Shown piece after piece: positions 26,719 to 35,215 of a stretch of 64,000 nucleotides of DNA. Positions within the stretch are counted from its first letter, which is position 1; the number at the start of each line of letters is the position of its first letter. This DNA comes from Pseudomonas moorei (GTDB lineage: Bacteria; Pseudomonadota; Gammaproteobacteria; Pseudomonadales; Pseudomonadaceae): contig NZ_VZPP01000006.1 in NCBI RefSeq assembly GCF_008801475.1, positions 1-64,000 on the forward strand, in the 5' to 3' direction. Below the pieces are notes generated by a model, which ran no database searches, was not told the origin of the DNA, and was given only the letters and a program-made list of their open reading frames with translations. A program made the translations under genes and the position numbers.

Positions 26719-26736
26719 TCATCGCGAGCCTGCTCA
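26719..26736. repeat. Half REP at the edge of the ABC remnant
   Basis: CATCGCGAGCCTGCTCA is the inner half of the window's standard REP unit, without its CTCGCTCCTAC arm. It marks a possible deletion end point between the monooxygenase gene and the LivF remnant. Confidence 0.55.
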
Positions 26737-26745
26737 CGATTGCCT

Positions 26746-28149
26746 TTAGGCCGACACCACTTTCTTCTCCTGCTGACGCAACGCCGCCAGATCGCGATAG
26801 CCACTGCCCGGATGGATATCAGGCAATCGCGGCCCTTCACCAAACAGCTTCTCGCGCAAGGTGCCGGGGGCGTATTCGGTCTTGTAGACCCCGCGTTTCT
26901 GCAGCTCGGGCACCAGCAATTCCACGGCATCGATGAAGGTTTCGTGGGTCAGGGCGTAGGCCAGGTTGAACCCGTCCACATCGGTCTCTTCGACCCACTC
27001 CTGCAACAGGTCGGCGACGGTTTCCGGGCTGCCGACGAACAACGGGCCAAAGCCGCCGATGCCCACCCAGTCGGCCAGTTCGTTAGGGGTCCAGACTTTA
27101 TTCGGGTCGGCGGTGGAGAACGCTTCCACCGCGGATTGAATGGCGTTGGTGTGCACATGCTTGAGCGGTTCGTCGGGTTTGAACTTGCTGAAATCGATGC
27201 CGGTCCAGCCGGAAATCAGGGCCATGGCGCCTTCGTAGCTGACCCAGCTTTTGTACTCTTCGAACTTGGCCCTGGCCTTGGCGTCGGTCTCGCCGAGGAT
27301 CACCGTCTGCAGGTTGAAAATCAGGATCTTCTTCGGATCGCGCCCTGCCTCGGCCGCACGCCGGCGGATATCGGCCACGGTTTTCTTCAACAGGACTTTC
27401 GACGGCGCGGCGACGAACACGCACTCGGCATGTTCAGCGGCGAACTGCTTGCCGCGACTCGATGCGCCGGCCTGATACAGCACCGGCGTCCGTTGCGGTG
27501 AAGGCTCGCAGAGGTGAATGCCCGGTACCTGGAAGTGTTTGCCGACGTGCCGGATTTCATGGATCTTGCCCGGATCGCTGAACACCCGCCGCGCACGATC
27601 GCGCAGAATGGCGCCCTCTTCCCAGCTGCCTTCCCACAGTTTGTAGCAAACCTCCAGGTACTCCTCGGCGAAGTCGTAACGGGCGTCGTGTTCGGTCTGG
27701 GTTTTCTGCCCGAGGTTCTTCGCGCCGCTCTCCAGGTACGACGTGACGATGTTCCAGCCCGCGCGCCCCTTGGTCAGGTGATCGAGGGTCGACAGGCGGC
27801 GGGCAAACGGATACGGATGCTCGAACGACAGCGACGCGGTCAGGCCAAAGCCCAGATGCTCGGTCACCAGCGCCATCGGCGGGATCAGTTGCAGCGGATC
27901 GTTGACCGGCACTTGGGCGGCCTGGCGAATCGCCGCATCACCATTGCCGTTGTACACGTCATAGATGCCCAGCACGTCAGCGATGAACAAACCATCGAAC
28001 TTGCCGCGCTCGAGGATTTTCGCCAGGTCGGTCCAGTACTCCAGGTCCTTGTACTGCCATGAGCGGTCCCGTGGGTGTGCCCACAATCCCGGCGACTGGT
28101 GGCCGACGCAGTTCATGTCAAAGGCGTTGAGTCGAATTTCACGGGCCAT
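26746..28149 (-). CDS. LLM-class flavin-dependent monooxygenase (NtaA/SnaA/DszA type)
   Basis: A 467-residue FMNH2-dependent monooxygenase. The start MAREIRLNAFDMNCVGHQ, the FMN-site region GRAGWNIVTSYLESGAKNLG and the block PVLYQAGASSRGKQFAAEHAE are typical of the NtaA/SnaA/SoxA/DszA family, which cleaves sulfones, aminoacetates and related compounds. The ATG at 28149 overlaps the upstream stop (TGATG), showing coupling to the 149-residue protein. With the SfnB-like gene it fits sulfur scavenging from organosulfur compounds. Confidence 0.9.
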   Translation of the reverse strand: MAREIRLNAFDMNCVGHQSPGLWAHPRDRSWQYKDLEYWTDLAKILERGKFDGLFIADVLGIYDVYNGNGDAAIRQAAQVPVNDPLQLIPPMALVTEHLGFGLTASLSFEHPYPFARRLSTLDHLTKGRAGWNIVTSYLESGAKNLGQKTQTEHDARYDFAEEYLEVCYKLWEGSWEEGAILRDRARRVFSDPGKIHEIRHVGKHFQVPGIHLCEPSPQRTPVLYQAGASSRGKQFAAEHAECVFVAAPSKVLLKKTVADIRRRAAEAGRDPKKILIFNLQTVILGETDAKARAKFEEYKSWVSYEGAMALISGWTGIDFSKFKPDEPLKHVHTNAIQSAVEAFSTADPNKVWTPNELADWVGIGGFGPLFVGSPETVADLLQEWVEETDVDGFNLAYALTHETFIDAVELLVPELQKRGVYKTEYAPGTLREKLFGEGPRLPDIHPGSGYRDLAALRQQEKKVVSA

Positions 28150-28598
28150 CAAACGACTCCCTCTGCGGCGGTTGGAAAACTGGGGGGATGAATGCCATTG
28201 AGGCGGAAGTTGCCGATGAGCTGGAGTTTCCAGCGCAGGGGGTCGTGCAGCGAGCCGGGAAGCGCGGTGCGCAAGCCCGTGAGTTCGAACTCAGCGTTGC
28301 TCGCGGTGCTCAAGGCCTCGGCGCTGGCCAGGTGGGACTCGGCAACGGCGATGCTGATTTCAATGGCATCCGTGTGACTGGCAAGAAATTCTTCGGCCCG
28401 TTCCAGCAACGCGGCGGCGACTTCGATGCGGATGTGCACATCGCCGAAACGGCTGATGAGCAAAGGATCGTCCGTTGGCTGATCGTGTTGGCGGACGAAA
28501 CCCAGGGTCGCATCGAACAGGCTGCGGGCGTTGTGCAGGTCGTGCTGAGTTTTGGCCAAGGGGTGTGCGGTAGCAATCGGTTGGGTCAAGGCGTTCAT
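28149..28598 (-). CDS. Stand-alone acyl-CoA-dehydrogenase C-terminal-domain protein
   Basis: A 149-residue helical protein that corresponds only to the C-terminal domain of its neighbour at 28609; both end in LHDPxRWKxxLIGNxxLNG. No flavin-binding middle domain is present, so it is unlikely to be an active dehydrogenase by itself. It sits between the SfnB-like gene (10-base gap) and the monooxygenase (overlapping start), so it is probably a translated member of the operon, either a structural partner or a shortened relic. I know of no assigned function. Confidence 0.8.
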   Translation of the reverse strand: MNALTQPIATAHPLAKTQHDLHNARSLFDATLGFVRQHDQPTDDPLLISRFGDVHIRIEVAAALLERAEEFLASHTDAIEISIAVAESHLASAEALSTASNAEFELTGLRTALPGSLHDPLRWKLQLIGNFRLNGIHPPSFPTAAEGVV

Positions 28599-28608
28599 GC
28601 TGTGCTCC

Positions 28609-29826
28609 TCAGTTCCAGGCGTGGCGCGCAGGTTTCACGCCGTTGAGCAGGTAGTTGCCGATCAAGTGGTATTTCCAGCGCGCCGGGTCGTGCAGGGTGT
28701 GAGTCCGGGCGTTGCGCCAGTGACGGTCGAGGTTGTATTTGCCGAGCACCGAGCGGGTCCCGGCCAGTTCGAACAGCTTGCTGCTGGCGAGCAAGGCGAT
28801 CTCGGCGGACAGCACTTTGGCCTGGGCCACCACCACCGAGGCGTGGGCCACGGTGTCTTCATTGGCGTCGAGCAGCGCGGCATCGATGGCCTGGCCGGCT
28901 TTTTTCAGGATCGCTTCAGTGCCATGCACGCGCCATTCGAGATCGCCGATCGCGGCGATGCTGAACGGGTCCTGCCAGCCGTGATCCTGGCCGCTGTCGA
29001 TCCAGGGTCGCGCCTCACGGGCGTAGCGCTTGGTTTCTTCCAGGGCGCCGACGGCGATGCCGGTGTCGACGGCAGCCTGGATGATTTGCGAGATCGGGCC
29101 GTCGGCGGTGGGTTCGTCGAAGGCTTTATGGGCCGGGATCACCGCGCTGAGCGGGACCTTCACCGCGTTCAGGGTTACACCGCCACTGGCGGTGGTGCGC
29201 TGGCCGAAACCGTCCCAGCTGTCGATCACGCTCAAGCCGGGGTTGTCACGTTCGATGAAGGCGATGAACGCCTGATTCTGCTCGTTGACCGCCACCGCCG
29301 GCACGATGTGCGCGAACAGCGCACCGGTGCAGTAGAACTTCTCGCCGTCAATTTGCGCACTGTCGTCGTTGAAGCGAATCCGGGTTTCGAAGGCACCGGC
29401 GTTTTTGCTCTTGGCTTCGGAAAAGGCATTGCCGAAACGGTAACCCTGCAGGACCTTGCCGAAGTAGTAATGCTTCTGCTCTTCGCTGGCGGTTTGCAGC
29501 AGGATGTCGAGCACGCCGAGGTGGTTTTGCGGGATCTGGCCGAGGGAGGAATCGGCGGCGGAAATGATCTTGATCACTTCGGCCACGGTCACGTAGGAGA
29601 CGCCGGCGCCACCGTAGGCCTTTGGCACGGTGATGCCCCACAGACCGCTGGCGGAGAACTCGTCGAGTTCGGCGACCGGCAAACGCCGCTCGCGATCGCG
29701 CACGCTGGCCTCGACGGCGAAACGCGCGGCGAGCCTGTGGGCGACGGCAATCGCCTCGGCGTCCGAGCCGATCACATGGGCGGGGCTCACATTGGCAGAG
29801 CGGGGGGATTGGGCTGAGGCTGTCAT
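28609..29826 (-). CDS. SfnB-family sulfur acquisition oxidoreductase (acyl-CoA dehydrogenase fold)
   Basis: A 405-residue flavoprotein of the DszC/SfnB group. Family segments include GLWGITVPKAYGGAGVSY, GNAFSEAKSKNAGAFETR and FYCTGALFAHIVPAVAV, and the C-terminal LHDPARWKYHLIGNYLLNG. Members use reduced flavin for desulfurisation or dimethyl-sulfone use. The ATG at 29826 has GGAG upstream and is preferred over an in-frame upstream start. First gene of a three-gene operon with the stand-alone C-domain and the monooxygenase. Confidence 0.88.
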   Translation of the reverse strand: MTASAQSPRSANVSPAHVIGSDAEAIAVAHRLAARFAVEASVRDRERRLPVAELDEFSASGLWGITVPKAYGGAGVSYVTVAEVIKIISAADSSLGQIPQNHLGVLDILLQTASEEQKHYYFGKVLQGYRFGNAFSEAKSKNAGAFETRIRFNDDSAQIDGEKFYCTGALFAHIVPAVAVNEQNQAFIAFIERDNPGLSVIDSWDGFGQRTTASGGVTLNAVKVPLSAVIPAHKAFDEPTADGPISQIIQAAVDTGIAVGALEETKRYAREARPWIDSGQDHGWQDPFSIAAIGDLEWRVHGTEAILKKAGQAIDAALLDANEDTVAHASVVVAQAKVLSAEIALLASSKLFELAGTRSVLGKYNLDRHWRNARTHTLHDPARWKYHLIGNYLLNGVKPARHAWN

Positions 29827-29983
29827 GGGCCGACTCCAGGTTCTGGGTGAATTCACCAGAGCTTTTGCAGGAGTCGTGCCTGAAAATTAAGTCTTTATTT
29901 ATCAGTGATTTAAATAAAAAACAGAGAACATATAACCATTTGAGAACAGCAAAATGTGTATCCGCTGTTGATCGGCAAACAGT

Positions 29984-30559
29984 TCAGATCACCACGTTGC
30001 GCACAAAACGCACCGCCACCGGCCCCTCGTTGCGATAGGAATGCGGCTGGTTGCTGGCGAACATGAAGAACTCCCCGGCGCTGATGCGATGCGGCACGTC
30101 ACCGACCATCAGGGTCAGGCAGCCTTCGAAGACGTAGAACTGCTCGCTCCAGCCATCGGCATCCGGCTCCGAGGGGTAGTGTTCGCCCGGTTCAAGGCGC
30201 CACTCCCAGAGTTCGACTTCGCGGGTGGCGTTGGCCTTGGCCAGCAACACCGCCTTGCTGCCGGGGATCGTGCCTGCCCAGGCCAGTTCGTTGATGCGGC
30301 TGTGATCGCGGACGTCCGGGGCCTGGATCAGGTCGCTGAAGGCCACGTCCAGTGCTTCGGCCACGCGATCGAGGGTGGTCAGGCTGACATTCTTTTCGCC
30401 GGCTTCGATGGCCACCAGCATGCGGCGGCTGACGCCGGACTTTTCCGCCAGGGCGGTCTGGCTCATGTCGGCGGCATGGCGCAGGCGTCGGATATTCTGG
30501 CTGACGTGCTGCAGGACCGAAGCCCGAGGCGTGGAATCTTTGTGCACTATATTGCTCAC
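29984..30559 (-). CDS. XRE-family regulator with C-terminal cupin
   Basis: A 191-residue regulator: N-terminal helix-turn-helix (NIRRLRHAADMSQTALAEKSG, with QTALAEKSGVSRRMLVAIEAG as key part) and a C-terminal cupin (EPGEHYPSEPDADGWSEQFY, ISAGEFFMFASNQPHSY) that senses a small ligand. It is divergent from the EamA transporter at 30633, and a near-perfect 22-bp dyad lies between them. This layout is typical of a local repressor controlling a metabolite or amino acid exporter. Confidence 0.9.
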   Translation of the reverse strand: MSNIVHKDSTPRASVLQHVSQNIRRLRHAADMSQTALAEKSGVSRRMLVAIEAGEKNVSLTTLDRVAEALDVAFSDLIQAPDVRDHSRINELAWAGTIPGSKAVLLAKANATREVELWEWRLEPGEHYPSEPDADGWSEQFYVFEGCLTLMVGDVPHRISAGEFFMFASNQPHSYRNEGPVAVRFVRNVVI

Positions 30560-30567
30560 TTGGTGGT

Positions 30568-30589
30568 GTTGCGCAGTATACTGCCCAAC
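30568..30589. promoter_or_regulatory. 22-bp near-perfect operator between XRE-cupin and EamA genes
   Basis: The centre GCAGTATACTGC (30573-30584) is a perfect palindrome, and it is flanked by GTTG and CAAC in the same symmetry, with one symmetric mismatch. It is 9 bases from the regulator start on one side and 43 from the transporter on the other, the right place for an autoregulated operator. Confidence 0.7.
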
Positions 30590-30632
30590 TTCGGGCGCAT
30601 TGTGCGTCCCCCTTCAGGTAGTGCGCAAGATC

Positions 30633-31568
30633 ATGACGTCGCTGAACGCTCCTCAAGCCCCTTCCCGTTTCCTGCGGCTCAGCAAGGCCGAGTGCGTGCT
30701 GGTGCTGATCACCATGGTCTGGGGCGGGACCTTTTTGCTGGTTCAGCATGCGATGACGGCCAGCGGACCGATGTTTTTCGTCGGCCTGCGCTTTGCCGCC
30801 GCCGCGAGCATCGTTGCCCTCTTCTCCTGGCGCACCCTGCGCGACCTGACCCTGTTCGAGTTAAAGGCCGGCACCTTCATCGGCGTGGCGATCATGCTCG
30901 GTTATGGCTTACAGACGGTTGGCTTGCAAAGCATTCCCAGCAGCCAGTCGGCGTTCATCACGGCGCTGTACGTGCCCTTCGTGCCCCTGCTGCAATGGCT
31001 GGTGCTGGGGCGGCGTCCGGGGCTGATGCCGAGCATCGGGATCATGCTGGCCTTTACCGGCTTGATGCTACTGTCCGGCCCGTCCGGAGCTTCGTTGCAC
31101 TTCAGTCCTGGTGAAATCGCTACCTTGATCAGCGCCATAGCCATCGCCGCGGAAATCATCTTGATCAGCAACTTTGCCGGCCAGGTCGATGTGAAGCGAG
31201 TGACCGTGGTGCAACTGGCCGTCACATCCCTGTTGTCGTTCCTGATGGTGGTGCCGACCCAGGAACGGATTCCGGATTTCTCCTGGCTGCTGCTGTGCAG
31301 TGCCTTGGGCCTGGGCATGGCCAGTGCGGCGATTCAGGTGGCGATGAACTGGGCGCAGAAGAGTGTTTCGCCCACCCGTGCCACGCTGATTTATGCCGGT
31401 GAGCCGGTGTGGGCCGGGATTGTCGGGCGGATCGCCGGGGAACGCTTGCCGGCAATTGCGCTGCTGGGGGCGGGATTGATCGTCGCGGCGGTGATTGTCA
31501 GTGAGCTGAAGACAAAAGGTAAGGTTGCAGCGGCTGAAGAATCCCTGGAGCGGGAAACCCAAGGTTAA
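30633..31568 (+). CDS. EamA-family (DMT) transporter
   Basis: A 311-residue membrane protein with about ten helices arranged as two EamA repeats: VLVLITMVWGGTFLLVQHAM opens repeat one, and IATLISAIAIAAEIILI opens repeat two, which ends with TLIYAGEPVWAGIVGRIAGE. Such carriers usually export amino acids or metabolites. Start at 30633 is the first ATG that fits family length; no clear ribosome site is seen. Divergent control by the XRE-cupin gene is likely. Confidence 0.88.
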   Translation: MTSLNAPQAPSRFLRLSKAECVLVLITMVWGGTFLLVQHAMTASGPMFFVGLRFAAAASIVALFSWRTLRDLTLFELKAGTFIGVAIMLGYGLQTVGLQSIPSSQSAFITALYVPFVPLLQWLVLGRRPGLMPSIGIMLAFTGLMLLSGPSGASLHFSPGEIATLISAIAIAAEIILISNFAGQVDVKRVTVVQLAVTSLLSFLMVVPTQERIPDFSWLLLCSALGLGMASAAIQVAMNWAQKSVSPTRATLIYAGEPVWAGIVGRIAGERLPAIALLGAGLIVAAVIVSELKTKGKVAAAEESLERETQG

Positions 31569-31598
31569 GCGCTGAAATCTGCGGTGTTTGATAATCGC

Positions 31599-31696
31599 CA
31601 TCGCAAGCAAGCCCGCTCCCGCAGGATTTCGGCACGGCCACACCGAAGAGCGAACTGTGGGTGCGTGGCTTGCTCCTGGCGGCGTTCCGACGATGG
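31599..31696. repeat. Degenerate REP doublet
   Basis: CATCGCAAGCAAGCCCGCTCCCGCAG (left) and a right unit of GGCTTGCTCCTGGCGGCGTTCCGACGATGG resemble the REP units elsewhere but are diverged. They lie between the EamA gene and the convergent DUF533 gene. Confidence 0.6.
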
Positions 31697-31719
31697 CGCC
31701 CCGTCAAACGACTTGATCT

Positions 31720-32457
31720 TCAGGCCGCCCCGCCCTTGGCCTGCTGTTCCAGATGCACCTGCAGATCCGGGTCGATGTTCAGCGCCGCCGCCAGTTCGTC
31801 CAGGTAATTGCGCTCGGCGTCCTGCTGATCGTCGACCAGCATCACGCTGGCCAGGTACATTTCCGCCGCCATGCCGGGGTCGGTGGCCGACTGTGCCACT
31901 TCGGACGCATTGAGCGGTTTGGCAACTTCGGCATCAAGCCACTGCTGCAATTGCGGGTCATCGGTGTGACGGCCGATTTCGGCGCTGATCATCTGTTTTT
32001 CGGCATCGTCGATCCGCCCGTCAGCCTTGGCTGCCGCTATCAATGCGCGAAGGATCGCGTGACTGTGCGCCTCGACTTCCGGACCCGCCAACAAGTCCAC
32101 CGTGCGGGGTGCCTGTTGCGGCGCGGCGGCCTGGCTGCGTTGCCAGGCTTGATACGCCTGAAATGCCATCATTCCCAACGAAGCGAGGGCGGCATAGTTA
32201 GTGCCACCACCGGAACGCGAGGGGGCCGCACCGCCCATTGGCGAACCACCGCCGAGCAGGCCACCCAGCAAACCACCCAGCCCTCCCAGGCCACCGCCGC
32301 CTGCACTCACTGCGCCACCACCGCCCCCCAGCAGGCCGCCGAGCAATCCGCCGAGATCCCCGAGCCCACCTTGAGCCGACGCCCCACCCGCGCCCTGTTG
32401 AGACATCGAGCCCTGGCCGGCCCGCAGTAATTGTTCGAGCAGATCGCTGGTGTTCAT
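31720..32457 (-). CDS. DUF533 family (YebE-like, TerB-like fold) protein
   Basis: A 245-residue protein. Residues about 22-80 are an extremely Gly-rich low-complexity segment (LGGLLGGLLGGG repeats); the helical C-terminal half has the TerB-like domain (ALIAAAKADGRIDDAEKQMI, EMYLASVMLVDDQQDAERNYLDELAAAL). It starts MNTSDLLEQLLRAGQ, the usual DUF533 start. A short hydrophobic segment (YAALASLGMMAFQAYQAW) may anchor it to the membrane. Function is unknown; E. coli YebE is induced by envelope stress. Confidence 0.88.
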   Translation of the reverse strand: MNTSDLLEQLLRAGQGSMSQQGAGGASAQGGLGDLGGLLGGLLGGGGGAVSAGGGGLGGLGGLLGGLLGGGSPMGGAAPSRSGGGTNYAALASLGMMAFQAYQAWQRSQAAAPQQAPRTVDLLAGPEVEAHSHAILRALIAAAKADGRIDDAEKQMISAEIGRHTDDPQLQQWLDAEVAKPLNASEVAQSATDPGMAAEMYLASVMLVDDQQDAERNYLDELAAALNIDPDLQVHLEQQAKGGAA

Positions 32458-32718
32458 GACGGCGTCCTCATTGATGAGAGTGATCCAGTCAGGCAACGAT
32501 AGTCCTCGCCTCCGATTGCGCCACCACCGTTTGGCCGACACGTCGCCACTGGGTAGCGCAGATTTATCCGCTGTATTTTTTTACGGCGCGGCTAAGATTC
32601 ATGAGTGGTGAACCTTATTCCCGGATACCCGGTCGATACCTGCAACCCGACCCCGGTTTGCCGCCGCCCGCTAGATGAGGGTGATGACTGGCTTGCTTCA
32701 CTTTCTGGAGAACGCCCC

Positions 32719-33441
32719 GTGATATCGACTCTACACATCGCCAGGCTCAAAGCCTGGGGAGCCCATGGCTTTACCGCCACAGGCGTAGTCACTGCCTTCC
32801 TCGCGACCCTCGCCCTGCTCGATAACCAGCCGACCAGTTGCCTGCTGTGGCTGGGCGTGGCCCTGATCGTCGATGGCCTCGACGGTGCCCTGGCGCGCAA
32901 GGTCAATGTGCAGTCGGTGCTGCCGAGTTTCGACGGCTCGATCCTCGACCTGGTGATCGACTACCTGACGTATGTCTTCATCCCGGCGCTGTTCATCTAC
33001 CGCTACATTCCGCTGCCGGATTACACCCTGCTGTTGACCGTGTCGCTGATCCTGGTGTCATCGCTGTTCTGCTTCTGCAACGTCAACATGAAAAGCAAGG
33101 ACAACTATTTTCAGGGCTTCCCTGCCGCCTGGAACGTGGTTGCCCTGTGCCTGTACATCATTGCGCCGTCGCCATGGATCACCTTTCTCACCGTGATTGG
33201 CCTCGCCTTGCTGACCCTGACCCGCATGAAATTCCTGCACCCGTTCCGTGTGCGCCGCTTCATGCCGGTCAATATCGCCGTGACGGCCATCTGGTTACTG
33301 TGCAGCTTGTCCCTGGTGCTCAACCATCCGGTCATCAATCCGATGGTCATGGGGCTTTGGCTATTGATGTCGGCGTACTTTCTCGGGATCTGCTTGTGGC
33401 GCACGGCGCTGGAGTGGTTCGACGGCTCGCGGCTCAAGTAG
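32719..33441 (+). CDS. pcs: Phosphatidylcholine synthase (CDP-diacylglycerol--choline phosphotransferase)
   Basis: A 240-residue integral membrane enzyme that makes phosphatidylcholine directly from CDP-diacylglycerol and choline. It carries the CDP-alcohol phosphotransferase motif as DGLDGALARK..FDGSILDLVIDY, with the conserved Asp pairs. Start GTG at 32719 is supported by GGAG at 32707-32710; the longer upstream frame is not conserved. It is followed after 4 bases by the DUF488 gene. Confidence 0.93.
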   Translation: MISTLHIARLKAWGAHGFTATGVVTAFLATLALLDNQPTSCLLWLGVALIVDGLDGALARKVNVQSVLPSFDGSILDLVIDYLTYVFIPALFIYRYIPLPDYTLLLTVSLILVSSLFCFCNVNMKSKDNYFQGFPAAWNVVALCLYIIAPSPWITFLTVIGLALLTLTRMKFLHPFRVRRFMPVNIAVTAIWLLCSLSLVLNHPVINPMVMGLWLLMSAYFLGICLWRTALEWFDGSRLK

Positions 33442-33445
33442 CGCC

Positions 33446-33832
33446 ATGCCCATTCATATCGTGCGCCTGGGCGCCCCGCGCCAACCTGAAGAAGGCCTGC
33501 GCCTGGGTACCGTGCGCCGGCCACCGCGGGGCGTACCCAAGGCCGAATTCGCCAGCCGGGATTTCTATGATGTCTGGCAGCCGTTGCTGTCTCCGAGCGC
33601 GGAACTGGTGCACGAAGCCAAGGCTGCCGAAGACGAAAAGGCCTGGCACGCCTTCAAACGCAAGTTCAAGGCCGAAATGAACCATCCAGCGCCCAGCCAG
33701 TTGCTCGATCTGCTGGCCGCCCTCTCCCATCACACCTCGCTGGCCGTCGGCTGTTACTGCGAGGACGAAGCCCATTGTCATCGTTCGGTATTGCGCGAGT
33801 TGCTGGTGGCTCGGGGGGCGAAAGTCATCTAG
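33446..33832 (+). CDS. DUF488 family protein
   Basis: A 128-residue cytoplasmic protein with LRLGTVRRPPRGVPKAEFASR, FYDVWQPLLSPSAEL and the C-terminal TSLAVGCYCEDEAHCHRSVL motif typical of DUF488, a family with conserved cysteines. It is transcribed with pcs (4-base gap). Function is unknown. It ends in front of a REP-type hairpin that may terminate both this gene and the convergent methyltransferase. Confidence 0.85.
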   Translation: MPIHIVRLGAPRQPEEGLRLGTVRRPPRGVPKAEFASRDFYDVWQPLLSPSAELVHEAKAAEDEKAWHAFKRKFKAEMNHPAPSQLLDLLAALSHHTSLAVGCYCEDEAHCHRSVLRELLVARGAKVI

Positions 33833-33855
33833 TCCCCGGACAATCAGTGCAAATA

Positions 33856-33885
33856 CCCTGTGGGAGCAAGCTCACTCCCACAGGG
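33856..33885. terminator. REP-type hairpin between convergent genes
   Basis: CCCTGTGGGAG and CTCCCACAGGG pair around a short AAGCTCA-type core. It is the only clear signal in the 70-base gap between DUF488 and the methyltransferase and may terminate both. Confidence 0.55.
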
Positions 33886-33902
33886 GGTGATGGGTTGTCG
33901 AC

Positions 33903-34721
33903 TTAACGCCTGGTGATTACTACCTCCAGATACTCACCCGGCACCACCAGCGACTTTTCCCCTGCCCGGTTCGACCGGTTGATCAGTTCGGTCAGGTCAT
34001 GTTCCAGGGCCTCGGCACCTTCGGGTGGCAGCGCGGCAAAGGCCTTGTGCATCGGCCCGTACCACGTGCGGAAGGTGTCGATGAAATGCACCGCCGAGCG
34101 ATAGCGGAAGTTGAACGTGCGGCGTGTCACCTGAAGCAGGAAGTCGCGCTCGTCGAAGTGCGCGCGCAACCAGGCTTCGGTGCCCCACTGCGACGGCGGC
34201 AGCGCGCCGGGCGGTGGCGGCAGGTGTTTACCCAGCGTCTTGAACATCTGGCCGACGAAGCCTTCCGGTGTCCAGTTGGCGAGACCAATCCGGCCTCCTG
34301 GCCGACAGACCCGCGCCAGTTCCGCAGCGGCCTTGGGCTGGTCTGGCGCAAACATCACGCCAAAGGTCGAAAGCACAGCGTCAAAACTGGCGTCCTCGAA
34401 GGGCAACGCTTCGGCGTCAGCCACTTGAAAGACGACATTGTCATTCAGGCGCTCTGCCCTGACCCGGTCTTCACCGCGTTCAAGCAATGCGGCGACATAG
34501 TCCGTCGAGCGCACGATGCAGCCGCGACGCGCCGCCGCCAGCGTGGCATTACCATTACCGGCCGCCACGTCGAGCACCAACTCGTCGCACAGCAGGTCAC
34601 AGGCTTCGGCCAGTTGCTCACCGACAATCTGCAGGGTGGTACCGATCACGGCGTAGTCGCCACTGGCCCAAGCGGCCATTTGACGGTTTTTCAGGGCAAC
34701 AAGATCAATGGGTGTACTCAT
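33903..34721 (-). CDS. Class I SAM-dependent methyltransferase (ubiE-like fold)
   Basis: A 272-residue cytoplasmic enzyme. Motif I is VLDVAAGNGNATLAAARRG, post-I is RSTDYVAALL, and ALPFEDASFDAVLSTFGVMF and RVCRPGGRIGLANWTPEGF complete the UbiE-like pattern. The ATG at 34721 is the start of the conserved region. It follows the DUF4242 gene by 37 bases in the same direction. The substrate is unknown; the AraC regulator divergent from the pair likely controls it. Confidence 0.88.
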   Translation of the reverse strand: MSTPIDLVALKNRQMAAWASGDYAVIGTTLQIVGEQLAEACDLLCDELVLDVAAGNGNATLAAARRGCIVRSTDYVAALLERGEDRVRAERLNDNVVFQVADAEALPFEDASFDAVLSTFGVMFAPDQPKAAAELARVCRPGGRIGLANWTPEGFVGQMFKTLGKHLPPPPGALPPSQWGTEAWLRAHFDERDFLLQVTRRTFNFRYRSAVHFIDTFRTWYGPMHKAFAALPPEGAEALEHDLTELINRSNRAGEKSLVVPGEYLEVVITRR

Positions 34722-34758
34722 GGATTCCGCTCCGTTGCGGTCAGGAACGCAGCCCGGC

Positions 34759-35028
34759 TTATTCGGCCGTGGTGGGATCGATGATCTGGGTGACTTCGGA
34801 AATTCGATTGGCCGGGAAACCACTCTGCCTGGCGTGCTCCCTGATCAGCTCTTCGCTCGGCGAGATGTACACGCAATAGAGCTTGTCACCGGTGACATAG
34901 CTCTGCAGCCACTGCACCTCCGGCAAGTCGCGCAACGTCCGGCAGGACTTTTGCGAAGCGGCTTTCAAATCCCTTTGTGACAGTGTCCCAACACCTTGAA
35001 TTTCGCGTTCTATGACGAACTTAGGCAT
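34759..35028 (-). CDS. DUF4242 family protein
   Basis: An 89-residue protein that starts MPKFVIEREIQGVG and has the SYVTGDKLYCVYISPSEEL region typical of DUF4242, a small ferredoxin-like fold sometimes described as nickel-binding. It is the first gene of a two-gene set with the methyltransferase. It is divergent from the AraC gene over a gap with two CCGATCGTC direct repeats. Confidence 0.85.
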   Translation of the reverse strand: MPKFVIEREIQGVGTLSQRDLKAASQKSCRTLRDLPEVQWLQSYVTGDKLYCVYISPSEELIREHARQSGFPANRISEVTQIIDPTTAE

Positions 35029-35112
35029 GGCAACCTCTCATTCTTGTTTTGGATGGCAGGGCCGGCGGGCCCTGTGTGACAACTATCGCGCCGGGCAACG
35101 GCGGCGTCCTGC

Positions 35113-35142
35113 CCGATCGTCGGCCAAGACTGTCCGATCGTC
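35113..35142. promoter_or_regulatory. Direct repeats (21-bp spacing) in the DUF4242/AraC gap
   Basis: CCGATCGTC occurs at 35113-35121 and again at 35134-35142, exactly two helical turns apart on the same face, as is typical for AraC-type sites. It lies 85 bases upstream of the DUF4242 start and 74 bases upstream of the AraC start, so it could be the AraC operator. Confidence 0.55.
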
Positions 35143-35215
35143 CGGAGGTTTCATGCTTCGCCGCGACAGGCCCACAATCAGCTTTTGACCCACGATCGGC
35201 ATGGGAAAACCCATT

